Positions 6,729-12,518 of a stretch of 12,518 nucleotides of DNA are shown here, piece by piece. Source of the stretch: Planctomycetaceae bacterium (lineage in GTDB: Bacteria; Planctomycetota; Planctomycetia; Pirellulales; Pirellulaceae); the NCBI GenBank assembly GCA_002685655.1, contig NYXM01000042.1, positions 1-12,518 on the forward strand, written 5' to 3'. The notes under the pieces are model-generated. The model saw only the letters and a list, made by a program, of their open reading frames with translations. It had not been told where the DNA came from and searched no databases. The translations under genes and the position numbers were made by a program. Numbering within the stretch: position 1 is the stretch's first letter; each line of letters opens with the position of its first letter.

Positions 6729-7529
6729 TCAATGCAAGTCGATCACAATATCCTTGACGACACCCCGCATATCCATCTCGAACTCGATGTCCCGAACCGG
6801 TGGGCAGGAGTAATACCAGCGCACGCCAAGATGAGCTGCCGCTGGAAGACCGGGGACGATCACCTCGGCCAATGTCCTTGTCGGATTGTGCCTGGTGTAG
6901 AGATCGACTTGTGATAACAGATCATTGTTTCCCAGGCCGGCGAGCCGCTCACGCATGATCTCGACGACGCAGCGTGCCTTCTCCAGAATCGCATCCTCGC
7001 TCGTCTCGCCGACGCAGACGATGTTCTTGGCGTCGAGACCCCCTCGCAGCTCGCCGCCACCAGCAACGACAAACGTAGACCGTTCGATCTTGCTTGCTTC
7101 CGTGTACGAAAATCCGTATACAACCGATTCCCGAGGTGCAGCCACGACGGGTGCTACGTTCGTGCGGGCGATCGGATTCTCGCCGTCGACAAGCATGTCC
7201 CAATCTTCGAGCACTGATCGGTACTGTCGGTTAAAGCTAAAGAAACCGTCCATCGAAAACGGTTCGGGACATCGTAGCTCGACTCCACAGAGTGCGTGCC
7301 GATCGCGACCACTTTGTTCGAGATACTGCCGGATCGAGACAAGGCCATCGTGCCACGGAAGCGGACGTGCCAGCGTCACGTGAATGATTTCCCAACCACG
7401 TTCTGCAATCACGCCTGAAGAGTACGGTTCGATTCCTGCCAGGAATCGGTAACCACCTTTTGGATTTGCCGTCAAACTCGGTTTCATTACAGTCTTGTCG
7501 TTAAATGCTGGAAGTTGCGACGAAAGCAA
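6729..7529 (-). CDS. Two-domain Rid-like (YjgF/YER057c/UK114) protein, possible aminomuconate deaminase relative
   Basis: This 266-residue protein reads as two Rid-fold halves. In the first (about 35-132), YSSGVIAE, CGVELRCPEPFSMDGFFSFNR and ARTNVAPV follow the Rid order, and R122 in ARTNV sits where RidA has its catalytic Arg. In the second (about 137-265), TFVVAGGGEL, EDAILEKARCVVEIMRERLAGLG and LLSQVDLYTRH are also Rid-like, but the matching Arg is not evident. From memory it resembles proteins annotated as 2-amino-5-chloromuconate deaminase (CnbZ type); this is not confirmed. Rid proteins hydrolyse enamine/imine intermediates. There is no signal peptide, so it is cytoplasmic. The frame opens with TTG at 7529. 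The next ATG is at 7487 (residue 15), but LPAFNDKTVMKPSL before it looks like a family-type N-terminus, so I favour TTG. There is no clear ribosome site at either. It is divergent from the 7595 gene, with 65 bases between. Confidence 0.65.
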   Translation of the reverse strand: MLSSQLPAFNDKTVMKPSLTANPKGGYRFLAGIEPYSSGVIAERGWEIIHVTLARPLPWHDGLVSIRQYLEQSGRDRHALCGVELRCPEPFSMDGFFSFNRQYRSVLEDWDMLVDGENPIARTNVAPVVAAPRESVVYGFSYTEASKIERSTFVVAGGGELRGGLDAKNIVCVGETSEDAILEKARCVVEIMRERLAGLGNNDLLSQVDLYTRHNPTRTLAEVIVPGLPAAAHLGVRWYYSCPPVRDIEFEMDMRGVVKDIVIDLH

Positions 7530-7594
7530 TCTATCATTTGGCTGACCTGCCTTCCTGGCTACCTTCTTAACATTTTCTCAATCGACGTGACAAC
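7530..7594. promoter_or_regulatory. Divergent spacer between Rid-like and ceramidase-fold genes
   Basis: These 65 bases separate two divergent starts, so promoters for one or both should lie here or inside the 5' ends of the genes. I found no convincing -35/-10 pair and no clear ribosome site for either gene. The minus strand carries AGGAAGG, but about 20 bases from the TTG start, which is too far. Confidence 0.35.
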
Positions 7595-8911
7595 ATGAAG
7601 AACACGAATTGCAGCAAACGGCTCCTTCTCCTCGTTGCGGGACTTTGTATGGCAGTCTGTTTGGCACCAGCCGCCCTTCAGGGCGAGATACGAGTTGGAT
7701 TATCGCAGGTGGACATCACGCCGCCGATCGGTGGCCTTACCACGGGTTATTCATCAGCAAAGCTCACTGACGGCATCCATGATCCTGTGTCTGCGAGAGT
7801 GATGGTGCTTGAATCGGATTCAAAGTGTGTCGCGCTGGCGGTTTGCGACTTATGTATCTACAACTCGCCTTGGCTGCACGATCAGATGGCAGCCATCGGT
7901 GTCGACCGGCTGTTGCTGTTGAACACGCACACGCATGCCGGACCAAAACTGTCACAGGACGACTTTCCGTCGTCGGAGAATCCGTGGCGAGACACGGTTG
8001 ACCAGCGATTGCTCGCCGGGATCAAGCAGGCAAAGCAGGGCATGTTCAAAGGCTATTTCGCGTCTGCGGAGAGTCAGATTCAGCTGGGGTACAACCGGCT
8101 TGTCCATCGAGGTGCTTTTTCGGTCACCCACTTTGAAAATCCAGAACGAATTCCCTACGGTTCGGTCGACCGTCAAGTGGGTGTCATCCGAGTGACGGAT
8201 GAGCAGCAGAAGGTGCGCGCCGTCCTGGTCAACTATGCCTGCCATCCGGTCGTTCTTGGTCCGAGAAATCGCAAGATCTCAGCTGATTACCCTGGCGTCA
8301 TGCGAGAGATCGTGGAACGGAGTTTTGGTGAGGATTGCATGTGTGTTTTTGTCCAAGGAGCGGGCGGCGACATCAATCCTCTCATGATGGCCCGCGGTGA
8401 TGATCGTGCTCAAGATTTCGAGGTGGTACAGGTAATGGGTGAGTCGCTGGCCGAAGAAGTGCAGCGGGCTATTTCGTTCATCAAAGATGTTCCCGGAGTG
8501 ACGAGTTCTTTTGCGAGTTCGTCTTCTGTGACACGTTTCCGCAACCGCTGGGATCCTGATCAAGAGCTCGAACTCGGCGTCACCACCTTGTTGATCAACG
8601 ACGAGATCGCCGTCATCACGTTGCCAGGTGAGCCGTTCCATCACTTCCAAGTCGACTTCCGAAGAAAGTCCAACGTCAAGCACAGTTTTCTTTTCGGCTA
8701 CTGCTGCAACGGCTCGTACGACTGGCCGCGATATCTTCCCGACCTTCTCTCGGCCGCTCGTGGAGGCTACGGTGCGAGTGATACGACGCTCGCGGAAGTC
8801 GGTGCCGGTGAACGGCTGGTCAACGAAGGGCTGGTCCAGTTGTTCAAGTTGCAAGGCCGGCTCAAATCCAAGGCCCAACGTCACACCTTCGACGCTGACT
8901 CGGTCAAATGA
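7595..8911 (+). CDS. Secreted neutral/alkaline ceramidase-fold protein, catalytic Ser replaced
   Basis: This 438-residue protein has a signal peptide (basic CSKR, hydrophobic 10-27, cleavage near LQG 30), then a domain like the N-terminal catalytic domain of neutral/alkaline non-lysosomal ceramidase (Pfam PF04734): VGLSQVDITPPIG 34-46, zinc-site NTHTHAGP 110-117, CHPVVLG 216-222, GAGGDINP 255-262, LPGEPF 343-348 with a Glu ligand, and GGYG 390-393 probably near the Tyr ligand. In characterised ceramidases the GD.SPN motif carries the Ser nucleophile. Here the matching residue is Asn 261, so ceramide hydrolysis by the known mechanism is doubtful, although the zinc site looks intact. It is shorter than true ceramidases (over 600 residues) and lacks their C-terminal domain. 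Such shortened relatives are common in planctomycetes and their substrates are unknown. No ribosome site or terminator is evident. Confidence 0.8.
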   Translation: MKNTNCSKRLLLLVAGLCMAVCLAPAALQGEIRVGLSQVDITPPIGGLTTGYSSAKLTDGIHDPVSARVMVLESDSKCVALAVCDLCIYNSPWLHDQMAAIGVDRLLLLNTHTHAGPKLSQDDFPSSENPWRDTVDQRLLAGIKQAKQGMFKGYFASAESQIQLGYNRLVHRGAFSVTHFENPERIPYGSVDRQVGVIRVTDEQQKVRAVLVNYACHPVVLGPRNRKISADYPGVMREIVERSFGEDCMCVFVQGAGGDINPLMMARGDDRAQDFEVVQVMGESLAEEVQRAISFIKDVPGVTSSFASSSSVTRFRNRWDPDQELELGVTTLLINDEIAVITLPGEPFHHFQVDFRRKSNVKHSFLFGYCCNGSYDWPRYLPDLLSAARGGYGASDTTLAEVGAGERLVNEGLVQLFKLQGRLKSKAQRHTFDADSVK

Positions 8912-8938
8912 TTCTTGTTCACCGCAAGAGTTAAGGTC

Positions 8939-9100
8939 CAGTCCTCTCTCCCTGGGCCATGGTATCTACATATCTCAGTCCTCTCTCCCCCGCCAGACTT
9001 TCTCGTAGTCAAAAGCCAAAAAAGTCTGCCGAGGGGAGAAGGGACACGCTGTCGGCTTTCTTCTCGTAGTCAAGAGCGACAAAGTCTGTCTGGGAGAGAC
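8939..9100. repeat. Cluster of hairpin-forming direct and inverted repeats
   Basis: CAGTCCTCTCTCCC occurs at 8939-8952 and 8976-8989. TTCTCGTAGTCAA followed by AGC occurs at 9000-9016 and, with one change, at 9061-9077. AAAGTCTG occurs at 9021-9028 and 9081-9088. The arm CAGACTTT (8994-9001) with its preceding TCTCCCCC can pair with AAAGTCTG plus GGGGAGA (9021-9039) or with the later AAAGTCTG plus GGGAGAG (9081-9098), giving two alternative stems. No coding frame with real protein character spans it. It looks like a REP- or MITE-like dispersed element. Confidence 0.6.
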
Positions 9101-9126
9101 GCTATGGGGTGAAAGGTGGCCTCTCA

Positions 9127-9174
9127 GCTTGTATGTTCCACTGCTTGAATGCCCCACTGCTTGTATGTCAGTTC
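9127..9174. repeat. 16-base tandem repeat, about 2.6 copies
   Basis: GCTTGTATGTTCCACT is followed directly by GCTTGAATGCCCCACT (13 of 16 bases identical) and then by a partial copy, GCTTGTATGT. It lies in the same gene-free spacer (8912-9328) as the hairpin repeats. The remaining part of the spacer (9175-9267) shows nothing I can name. Confidence 0.7.
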
Positions 9175-9267
9175 ACAGTTTTTGGTTCAATGCCGGCATA
9201 GAATCAGGGTATCCGCCGTCGTCGCCCCTTCGCCGAACTAGCGACAAACGTGTATGCTACGGGTGAT

Positions 9268-9284
9268 TATGCGTGGAACGCATA
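9268..9284. promoter_or_regulatory. Hairpin or operator in the leader of the Cys/His lipoprotein gene
   Basis: TATGCGT and ACGCATA form a perfect 7-base-pair inverted repeat around GGA, 44 bases before the ATG at 9329. It could be a binding site for a dimeric regulator (for example metal-responsive) or a leader RNA hairpin. No consensus promoter is convincing nearby. Confidence 0.35.
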
Positions 9285-9315
9285 CCGGGTCTGAGGACTT
9301 ACCAAATCAATTGTT

Positions 9316-9321
9316 GGAGGA
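9316..9321 (+). promoter_or_regulatory. Ribosome binding site fixing the lipoprotein start
   Basis: GGAGGA lies 7 bases before the ATG at 9329. This decides between that ATG and an in-frame ATG at 9254. The latter would add 25 polar residues in front of the lipoprotein signal and has no such site. Confidence 0.8.
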
Positions 9322-9328
9322 TAGAAGA

Positions 9329-10033
9329 ATGAAGAAATGGATGAATCTGTTCACTGCAGTTGCCATCATCAGCATTGTCAGCTGGGGTTGCGCTCGCACC
9401 GATAGCGGCCCGATTGCCGACACCAGCCAGGGCGATCATGACCACGGTGACGATGATCACGGCGAGCATGACGGACACGACCATGATGGCGACGATCACA
9501 ACCACGCCGACGGCGACGATGATGGGCACGACGATGATGGCGATGACCACGCCGGTCATGACCACGGCGAAACGGTTGCTGTCGCGCTGTATTGCGGCGA
9601 TTGCGGTCATGGCTATGCCAAGGGCGTCGATCACAAATGCGATTCGTCCGGAGAGGTTTGCGGCGAGTGTGGATTCCACACAGGAACGGCCTTGTGCTGC
9701 AAGAAGATCGAAGGCGACTTTGCCGGAAAGTCCCTTTGTGCCAGTTGCGGGCAAATTGCCGGCACGGATGTGTGCTGCAAAACGGATGCCGCCGTCTGCG
9801 AAAAGTGCGGCTTGCACGAGGGCTCCCCGTTGTGCTGTAAACTCGGTGCAAAGGTGGAAGACGCCGCGGCAGCTGCTGCACCTGCTGCACCTGCTGACAC
9901 GCCGCCTTCAGCGGTGGAGGCCGCACCTGCGAAGCCTTCAGCGGTGGAGGCCGCACCTGCGAAAGCGCCTCCTGCTCCAGCGCCCACGGCCACGCCTCCT
10001 GCACCAGCACCCGCCCCTGCTGACGCGCCGTAG
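9329..10033 (+). CDS. Cys/His-rich lipoprotein, probable metal binder
   Basis: This 234-residue protein is not one I recognise. It has a lipoprotein-like signal (basic MKK, hydrophobic 6-19, then SWGC with Cys 21; Trp at -2 is unusual for a lipobox), so it is probably lipid-anchored outside the inner membrane. Residues 36-80 contain 12 His and about 20 Asp, nearly all as HDH, DDH or HDG steps, as in zinc or nickel buffering segments. Residues 89-171 hold four Cys modules. Modules 2-4 follow CxxCG-x3-G-x3-CCK exactly (Cys 111/114/123/124, 137/140/149/150, 157/160/169/170), while module 1 is variant (89/92/104). The tail (178-234) is Ala/Pro-rich and contains a perfect 10-residue duplication (PSAVEAAPAK); it is probably a flexible spacer. 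The protein likely binds or stores a soft or transition metal. With so many Cys in an oxidising compartment, disulfide-linked knots are the alternative. It stands alone on its strand and ends in a clear terminator. Confidence 0.8.
   Translation: MKKWMNLFTAVAIISIVSWGCARTDSGPIADTSQGDHDHGDDDHGEHDGHDHDGDDHNHADGDDDGHDDDGDDHAGHDHGETVAVALYCGDCGHGYAKGVDHKCDSSGEVCGECGFHTGTALCCKKIEGDFAGKSLCASCGQIAGTDVCCKTDAAVCEKCGLHEGSPLCCKLGAKVEDAAAAAAPAAPADTPPSAVEAAPAKPSAVEAAPAKAPPAPAPTATPPAPAPAPADAP
9904..9963 (+). repeat. Perfect 30-base tandem duplication
   Basis: Two identical 30-base copies (9904-9933 and 9934-9963) lie in frame in the lipoprotein gene's Ala/Pro-rich tail, adding ten residues. Perfect identity points to recent origin and to a site likely to vary in length between strains. 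Confidence 0.9.
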
Positions 10034-10077
10034 AACGGGAAATCGTCGCCCGACCAAGCGCTACACTTGCGACCTTC

Positions 10078-10113
10078 AGGCCCCGTGACATTCAATTGTC
10101 GTGGGGCCTTTTT
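10078..10113 (+). terminator. Intrinsic terminator of the lipoprotein gene
   Basis: GGCCCCGTGACA and TGTCGTGGGGCC pair over 12 bases (with two G.U pairs) around a 6-base loop, followed by five T. It lies 45 bases after the stop codon, so the gene is probably a single-gene transcript. Confidence 0.85.
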
Positions 10114-10474
10114 CGTGCGAGGCACAACTTGCAATATCGACACGAGCCCCTGGTCGACATTGAACCGCGCATGACCCATGCCTTCATCGCGCCACCGAAC
10201 GCGGTTCTGAGTTGCAAACCGTGAGTCATTTTCCGCTCATCGTTCAGCAGCCGGTTGATTTTCGTACAATTCGCCTTTGCAGGCCGCGATCAAGCGAAGC
10301 GAAGTTCCACCAATGTCGCAAAGCAAGCGGTCTCCTTCGCCGGAACTGCGTTGCTAAGCAGTGTTCGATCTTTTATTGTCGTCTTTCGCTCCGCGAAAGG
10401 CGACTATCGGACAGTAATTCCTCGAACGATCCAAAGGCTCCTTGTTACGGGACTACACGAGAATCAACAGGCTG
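10114..10474. other. Gene-free spacer
   Basis: These 361 bases lie between the lipoprotein terminator and the pectate lyase stop codon. Frames on the plus strand start only at TTG, have no ribosome site and cross the palindrome at 10378, so I do not call a gene. Apart from that palindrome I see nothing else I can name. Confidence 0.6.
10378..10404. repeat. REP-like palindrome
   Basis: A 12-base-pair hairpin (GTCGTCTTTCGC / GCGAAAGGCGAC, with one T.G pair) surrounds a 3-base loop. It lies about 70 bases beyond the minus-strand pectate lyase stop. No T-run follows on either strand. The core CTTTCGCTCCGCGAAAG resembles an intergenic palindrome I recall as frequent in Rhodopirellula-like genomes; that recollection is not verified here. 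Confidence 0.55.
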
Positions 10475-11914
10475 TTAGTCTGGTGCACCGACAAACGCGC
10501 TCAAGATCGCGAGATTCCGACTAAACAACTCACTGGATAGATACTTCGCACCGACCGGCATTTTCGCCTGTCCGACCAACCGCTCGCCGTTGTACGTTTT
10601 GAACCAGCGGCCGCGATCGTCGATTGTTGCCAGGATCTGTCGAACCTCTCGCCGGGATGGACGTACCGCCACTGTTGATACAGTAAGTTGCGCGCCGGCG
10701 ATCAACGCTTGGTGCTGCTTCTCAATGTCTGCAATCCGTGCTTCCGTTTTCCATCCGTAGTGCTTTGGCAAGTCCGAATCGTCGTAGGTCAGTGCGTACT
10801 TGTCGCTTCGGCGTGTCATGTACAGCGGTCGGTTGGATTTCAATTCGTAGTAGCGGGCGACTTGCCCATCTGGCAATCGTGAGCGCTTGAGCCAAGCCAG
10901 CGCGGTGGGAATCGGTGCAAGATACTTCCGATCCGCGGTCACGCGCGCGATCCGCATCAATGTCTCCAAGACTTCCTGCGACTCGTCACCGGACACTCCT
11001 GGCGGCTCGAATTTTCTGGCCCAAATCGGTTGCATCGCGTAGTTGTATTGCTGCGCCCAGCCGGGCTGCGGTTCGGGCATCTGGGCAAGCACGAGAAAAT
11101 CACCGAGCCGTCGAAGCGCGGCAAGGTACTTTTCTTCACCATACGTCCGATGCGCATCGATCAGCGTTTCCGCGATGTAGCCCGTCACGTTGTCATTGAG
11201 CGTGTACATGTCCCAGTAGTTCTTGATGCGGCCTTCGGTGCGCCAGTCATAGCCGGGATAGTTCGCTTTCAGGGCAGGTTGCGCCACGACGGGACCAGTC
11301 CAGACCTGGGGAAATGCGCCATTAGGGAATTGTGCGCCCAGCACCGCTTCGAGCCCGATTTGAACAGCCTCGTGGATCGAATTCTGTTTGAAGTCCAGCG
11401 CTTGATCGACGTTGATCAAGAGCCGGAGCGCCGACTGCGACTGGCCATCGTCGAACGATGAGTTGTTCTTCCCGCCTCCTCGGCCGTTTCGGTATTTGGC
11501 AACGCGCCTGCTGCGAGGATCGAAATCCACCAGATTCGTCCAGCCGCCGGAGGCAAGCTGGCCATAGACCAACGCCTCTGCCGCGGCAGTTGCCGCTTCA
11601 AGATAAATCCGCTCGCCCGTTGCTTGATACGCCTTGAGGTAGGCCATCCCAACGGTCGGTGTGCCCGGCGGCTGTACCCAGATCTGGTCGGCTGTCGCCA
11701 CGCCTTCGCCCCAGCGACGAGAAAGATCGTGCGAATAGAAATAGACATAGCCGCCATGAGACGCCACTCGCTGGCGATAAAACGACGCGGCGTCCCGTAG
11801 TGTGGTCAATACCTCTGTGCGCAGCGCGGCGTCCTGCCCAAACAGGTTGCTGCCAGGCGAGATGACAGATCCCAAGATGATCGCCACGACGTAGAAACGT
11901 CTCGTTCCGTTCAT
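10475..11914 (-). CDS. Secreted pectate lyase, PL10-like
   Basis: This protein of 479 residues from the preferred ATG should cleave polygalacturonate or a related uronate polymer by beta-elimination outside the cytoplasm. The family is suggested by Pec_lyase (PF09492) type motifs: SGGW (122-125), FDDGQSQSALRLL (154-166), LNDNVTG (239-245), PQPGWAQQYN..MQPIWARKFEPP (282-305) followed by an ES pair, and YDDSDLPKHYGW (377-388). The repeated helix pairs fit an alpha/alpha toroid. A signal peptide is visible (RR, hydrophobic 8-20, cleavage near LFGQ). The frame can also start four codons earlier at a TTG (11926). I prefer ATG 11914 because GGCGGA lies just before it, but both are possible. No sugar-use genes adjoin it, so any polysaccharide locus would have to lie outside the window. 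Substrate assignment within the fold is less sure than the fold. Confidence 0.78.
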   Translation of the reverse strand: MNGTRRFYVVAIILGSVISPGSNLFGQDAALRTEVLTTLRDAASFYRQRVASHGGYVYFYSHDLSRRWGEGVATADQIWVQPPGTPTVGMAYLKAYQATGERIYLEAATAAAEALVYGQLASGGWTNLVDFDPRSRRVAKYRNGRGGGKNNSSFDDGQSQSALRLLINVDQALDFKQNSIHEAVQIGLEAVLGAQFPNGAFPQVWTGPVVAQPALKANYPGYDWRTEGRIKNYWDMYTLNDNVTGYIAETLIDAHRTYGEEKYLAALRRLGDFLVLAQMPEPQPGWAQQYNYAMQPIWARKFEPPGVSGDESQEVLETLMRIARVTADRKYLAPIPTALAWLKRSRLPDGQVARYYELKSNRPLYMTRRSDKYALTYDDSDLPKHYGWKTEARIADIEKQHQALIAGAQLTVSTVAVRPSRREVRQILATIDDRGRWFKTYNGERLVGQAKMPVGAKYLSSELFSRNLAILSAFVGAPD

Positions 11915-12030
11915 TGAGTCCGCCAATGTGCTCTGTACGACAACATCGTAATAGTTTGTTTGCGGCCGAAGTCTGCGCTAATCGTCACGTGTACCATCGG
12001 CTCGGCTACTGTCATTCTTCACCGAACTAA
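11915..12030. other. Spacer upstream of the pectate lyase
   Basis: This short gene-free stretch lies between the terminator of the right-edge gene and the pectate lyase start. The lyase promoter is expected here, since the terminator at 12031-12077 should stop read-through. No convincing -35/-10 pair was found. Confidence 0.4.
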
Positions 12031-12077
12031 ACGCAAAATGCACCGGCGGAGCCAGAGGCTGGCAATCCGCCGATGCA
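12031..12077 (-). terminator. Intrinsic terminator of the Arg/Asp/Glu-rich gene
   Basis: On the minus strand, TGCATCGGCGGA and TCCGCCGGTGCA pair over 12 bases with one U.G pair. Inside, GCCAG and CTGGC extend the hairpin to a CCT loop, leaving a TT bulge. TTTTGCGTTT follows. It lies 21 bases after the stop codon at 12099. Confidence 0.8.
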
Positions 12078-12098
12078 CTGTTACCGTATCCACTGAAC

Positions 12099-12518
12099 TT
12101 AGTCTTCGCGATCACGGGGGCCTTCGCGATCGCGGGGGCTCGAACTGGCACGTTCGCCTTCTCGAGATTCACGTCGCGGTTCACGCTCTCGCTCGCGCGA
12201 TTCTCGCGGGTTGTCGCTTTCACGTTCGCGTGAGGGGTGAATGCTGTCACGCCGCGGGCCATCAGCGTCTGACAGACGCCCACGTTCGCCCCGCGGCCGG
12301 TCACCATCACGTGTTTGCAGTAACCTTCGTATCTCGGCAACTTCGCGTCGCAGTTGCAGGATCATACCGTAGAGGATTCTCTCGCGATCGTTCTGAGGCT
12401 TGAAAACATCGCCTCTCTCGCGAGGACGATCACGTTCCGAGGTGCGACGGGGCGCGTCGTCAGGCCGCCGCCGGTCACCCTCACGTGGCCGGTCACCCGC
12501 GCGCGGCCGGTCACCCTC
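12099..12518 (-). CDS. Arg/Asp/Glu-rich GDRPR-repeat protein, C-terminal part only
   Basis: The open frame runs off the right edge; 139 residues and the stop are visible, and the true start is outside. The first visible part is a hexapeptide repeat, (E/A)GDRPR, three copies with an 18-base DNA period (12465-12518), then a short less-repetitive stretch and a heptad-like helix MILQLRREVAEIRRLLQ that could form a coiled coil. The final 65 residues are almost all R, E, D, S, P and G. An ATG at 12365 lies within the frame, but the repeat continues in frame upstream of it with no stop, so it is probably internal. Such charged tails are frequent at the C-terminus of planctomycete secreted or envelope proteins, with unknown role. 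No domain can be named from this fragment. A good terminator follows. Confidence 0.65.
   Translation of the reverse strand, partial: EGDRPRAGDRPREGDRRRPDDAPRRTSERDRPRERGDVFKPQNDRERILYGMILQLRREVAEIRRLLQTRDGDRPRGERGRLSDADGPRRDSIHPSRERESDNPRESREREREPRRESREGERASSSPRDREGPRDRED

Noticed and set aside
6490..6757. Short frames of about 80 codons on both strands between the sigma factor and Rid-like genes
   Set aside because: Neither has a ribosome site or recognisable features. One overlaps the candidate sigma promoter and the end of the Rid-like gene. A decayed gene remnant cannot be excluded.
8939..9174. CRISPR array
   Set aside because: Repeats are few, of unequal spacing and mutually inverted. 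There are no regular spacers and no cas genes.
9254..9328. N-terminal extension of the lipoprotein to an upstream ATG
   Set aside because: It would bury the lipoprotein signal behind 25 polar residues. GGAGGA directly precedes the ATG at 9329.
9378..10179. Long minus-strand frames opposite the Cys/His lipoprotein
   Set aside because: They are mirror readings of a repetitive, biased coding sequence. No signal, domain or ribosome site was found.
10212..10524. Small plus-strand frames in the spacer and over the pectate lyase 3' end
   Set aside because: They have TTG starts only, no ribosome site, and much of the sequence is a palindrome plus overlap with the pectate lyase gene.
12465..12518. 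CRISPR or regulatory repeat at the right edge
   Set aside because: The 18-base period is in frame and encodes GDRPR hexapeptides continuing into an open reading frame, so a protein repeat explains it.

Overview
The window looks like a piece of a planctomycete chromosome, probably of the Pirellulales type. This rests on gene content, not on a database match. The main signs are an ECF sigma factor of the planctomycete type placed directly upstream of a very large Ser/Thr kinase with TPRs, a secreted pectate lyase, a ceramidase-fold secreted protein, an exported HAF-repeat protein with a poly-Gly stretch right after its signal peptide, an Arg/Asp/Glu-rich GDRPR-repeat protein, and many starts with weak or no Shine-Dalgarno sequence. 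G+C is high and the gene-free spacers are large.

Layout. Positions 30-6453 hold four genes, all on the minus strand, so transcription runs leftward: ECF sigma factor (5878-6453), then a Ser/Thr kinase with one membrane segment and about ten TPRs (1857-5792), then a small secreted protein of unknown function (1237-1674), then the HAF-repeat secreted protein (30-1172). The sigma factor and kinase are only 85 bases apart and are probably one regulatory unit. The two small secreted genes may be read through from it or from their own promoter. The spacer 1675-1856 holds two hairpins, one of which is a strong terminator pointing the wrong way for every gene nearby.

Positions 6729-8911 hold a divergent pair: a protein that looks like two fused Rid-fold domains, possibly related to aminomuconate deaminases (minus strand, TTG start), and a secreted ceramidase-fold protein (plus strand) in which Asn stands where true neutral ceramidases have the catalytic Ser. 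A repeat-rich spacer (8912-9328) follows. It has hairpin-forming direct repeats and a 16-base tandem repeat, and leads to a lipoprotein (9329-10033) with a His/Asp-rich segment, four Cys modules and an Ala/Pro-rich tail. This is the most novel-looking protein here and is probably a metal binder. It ends in a clear intrinsic terminator.

Positions 10475-11914 carry a secreted PL10-type pectate lyase on the minus strand, downstream of a spacer with a REP-like palindrome. The right edge (12099 to beyond 12518) is the C-terminal part of an Arg/Asp/Glu-rich repeat protein on the minus strand, followed by a good terminator. No tRNA, rRNA, CRISPR array, transposase or phage gene was seen. No single new multi-gene system stands out. 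The best leads are the Cys/His lipoprotein, the repeat cluster before it, the misoriented terminator and the active-site change in the ceramidase-fold protein.
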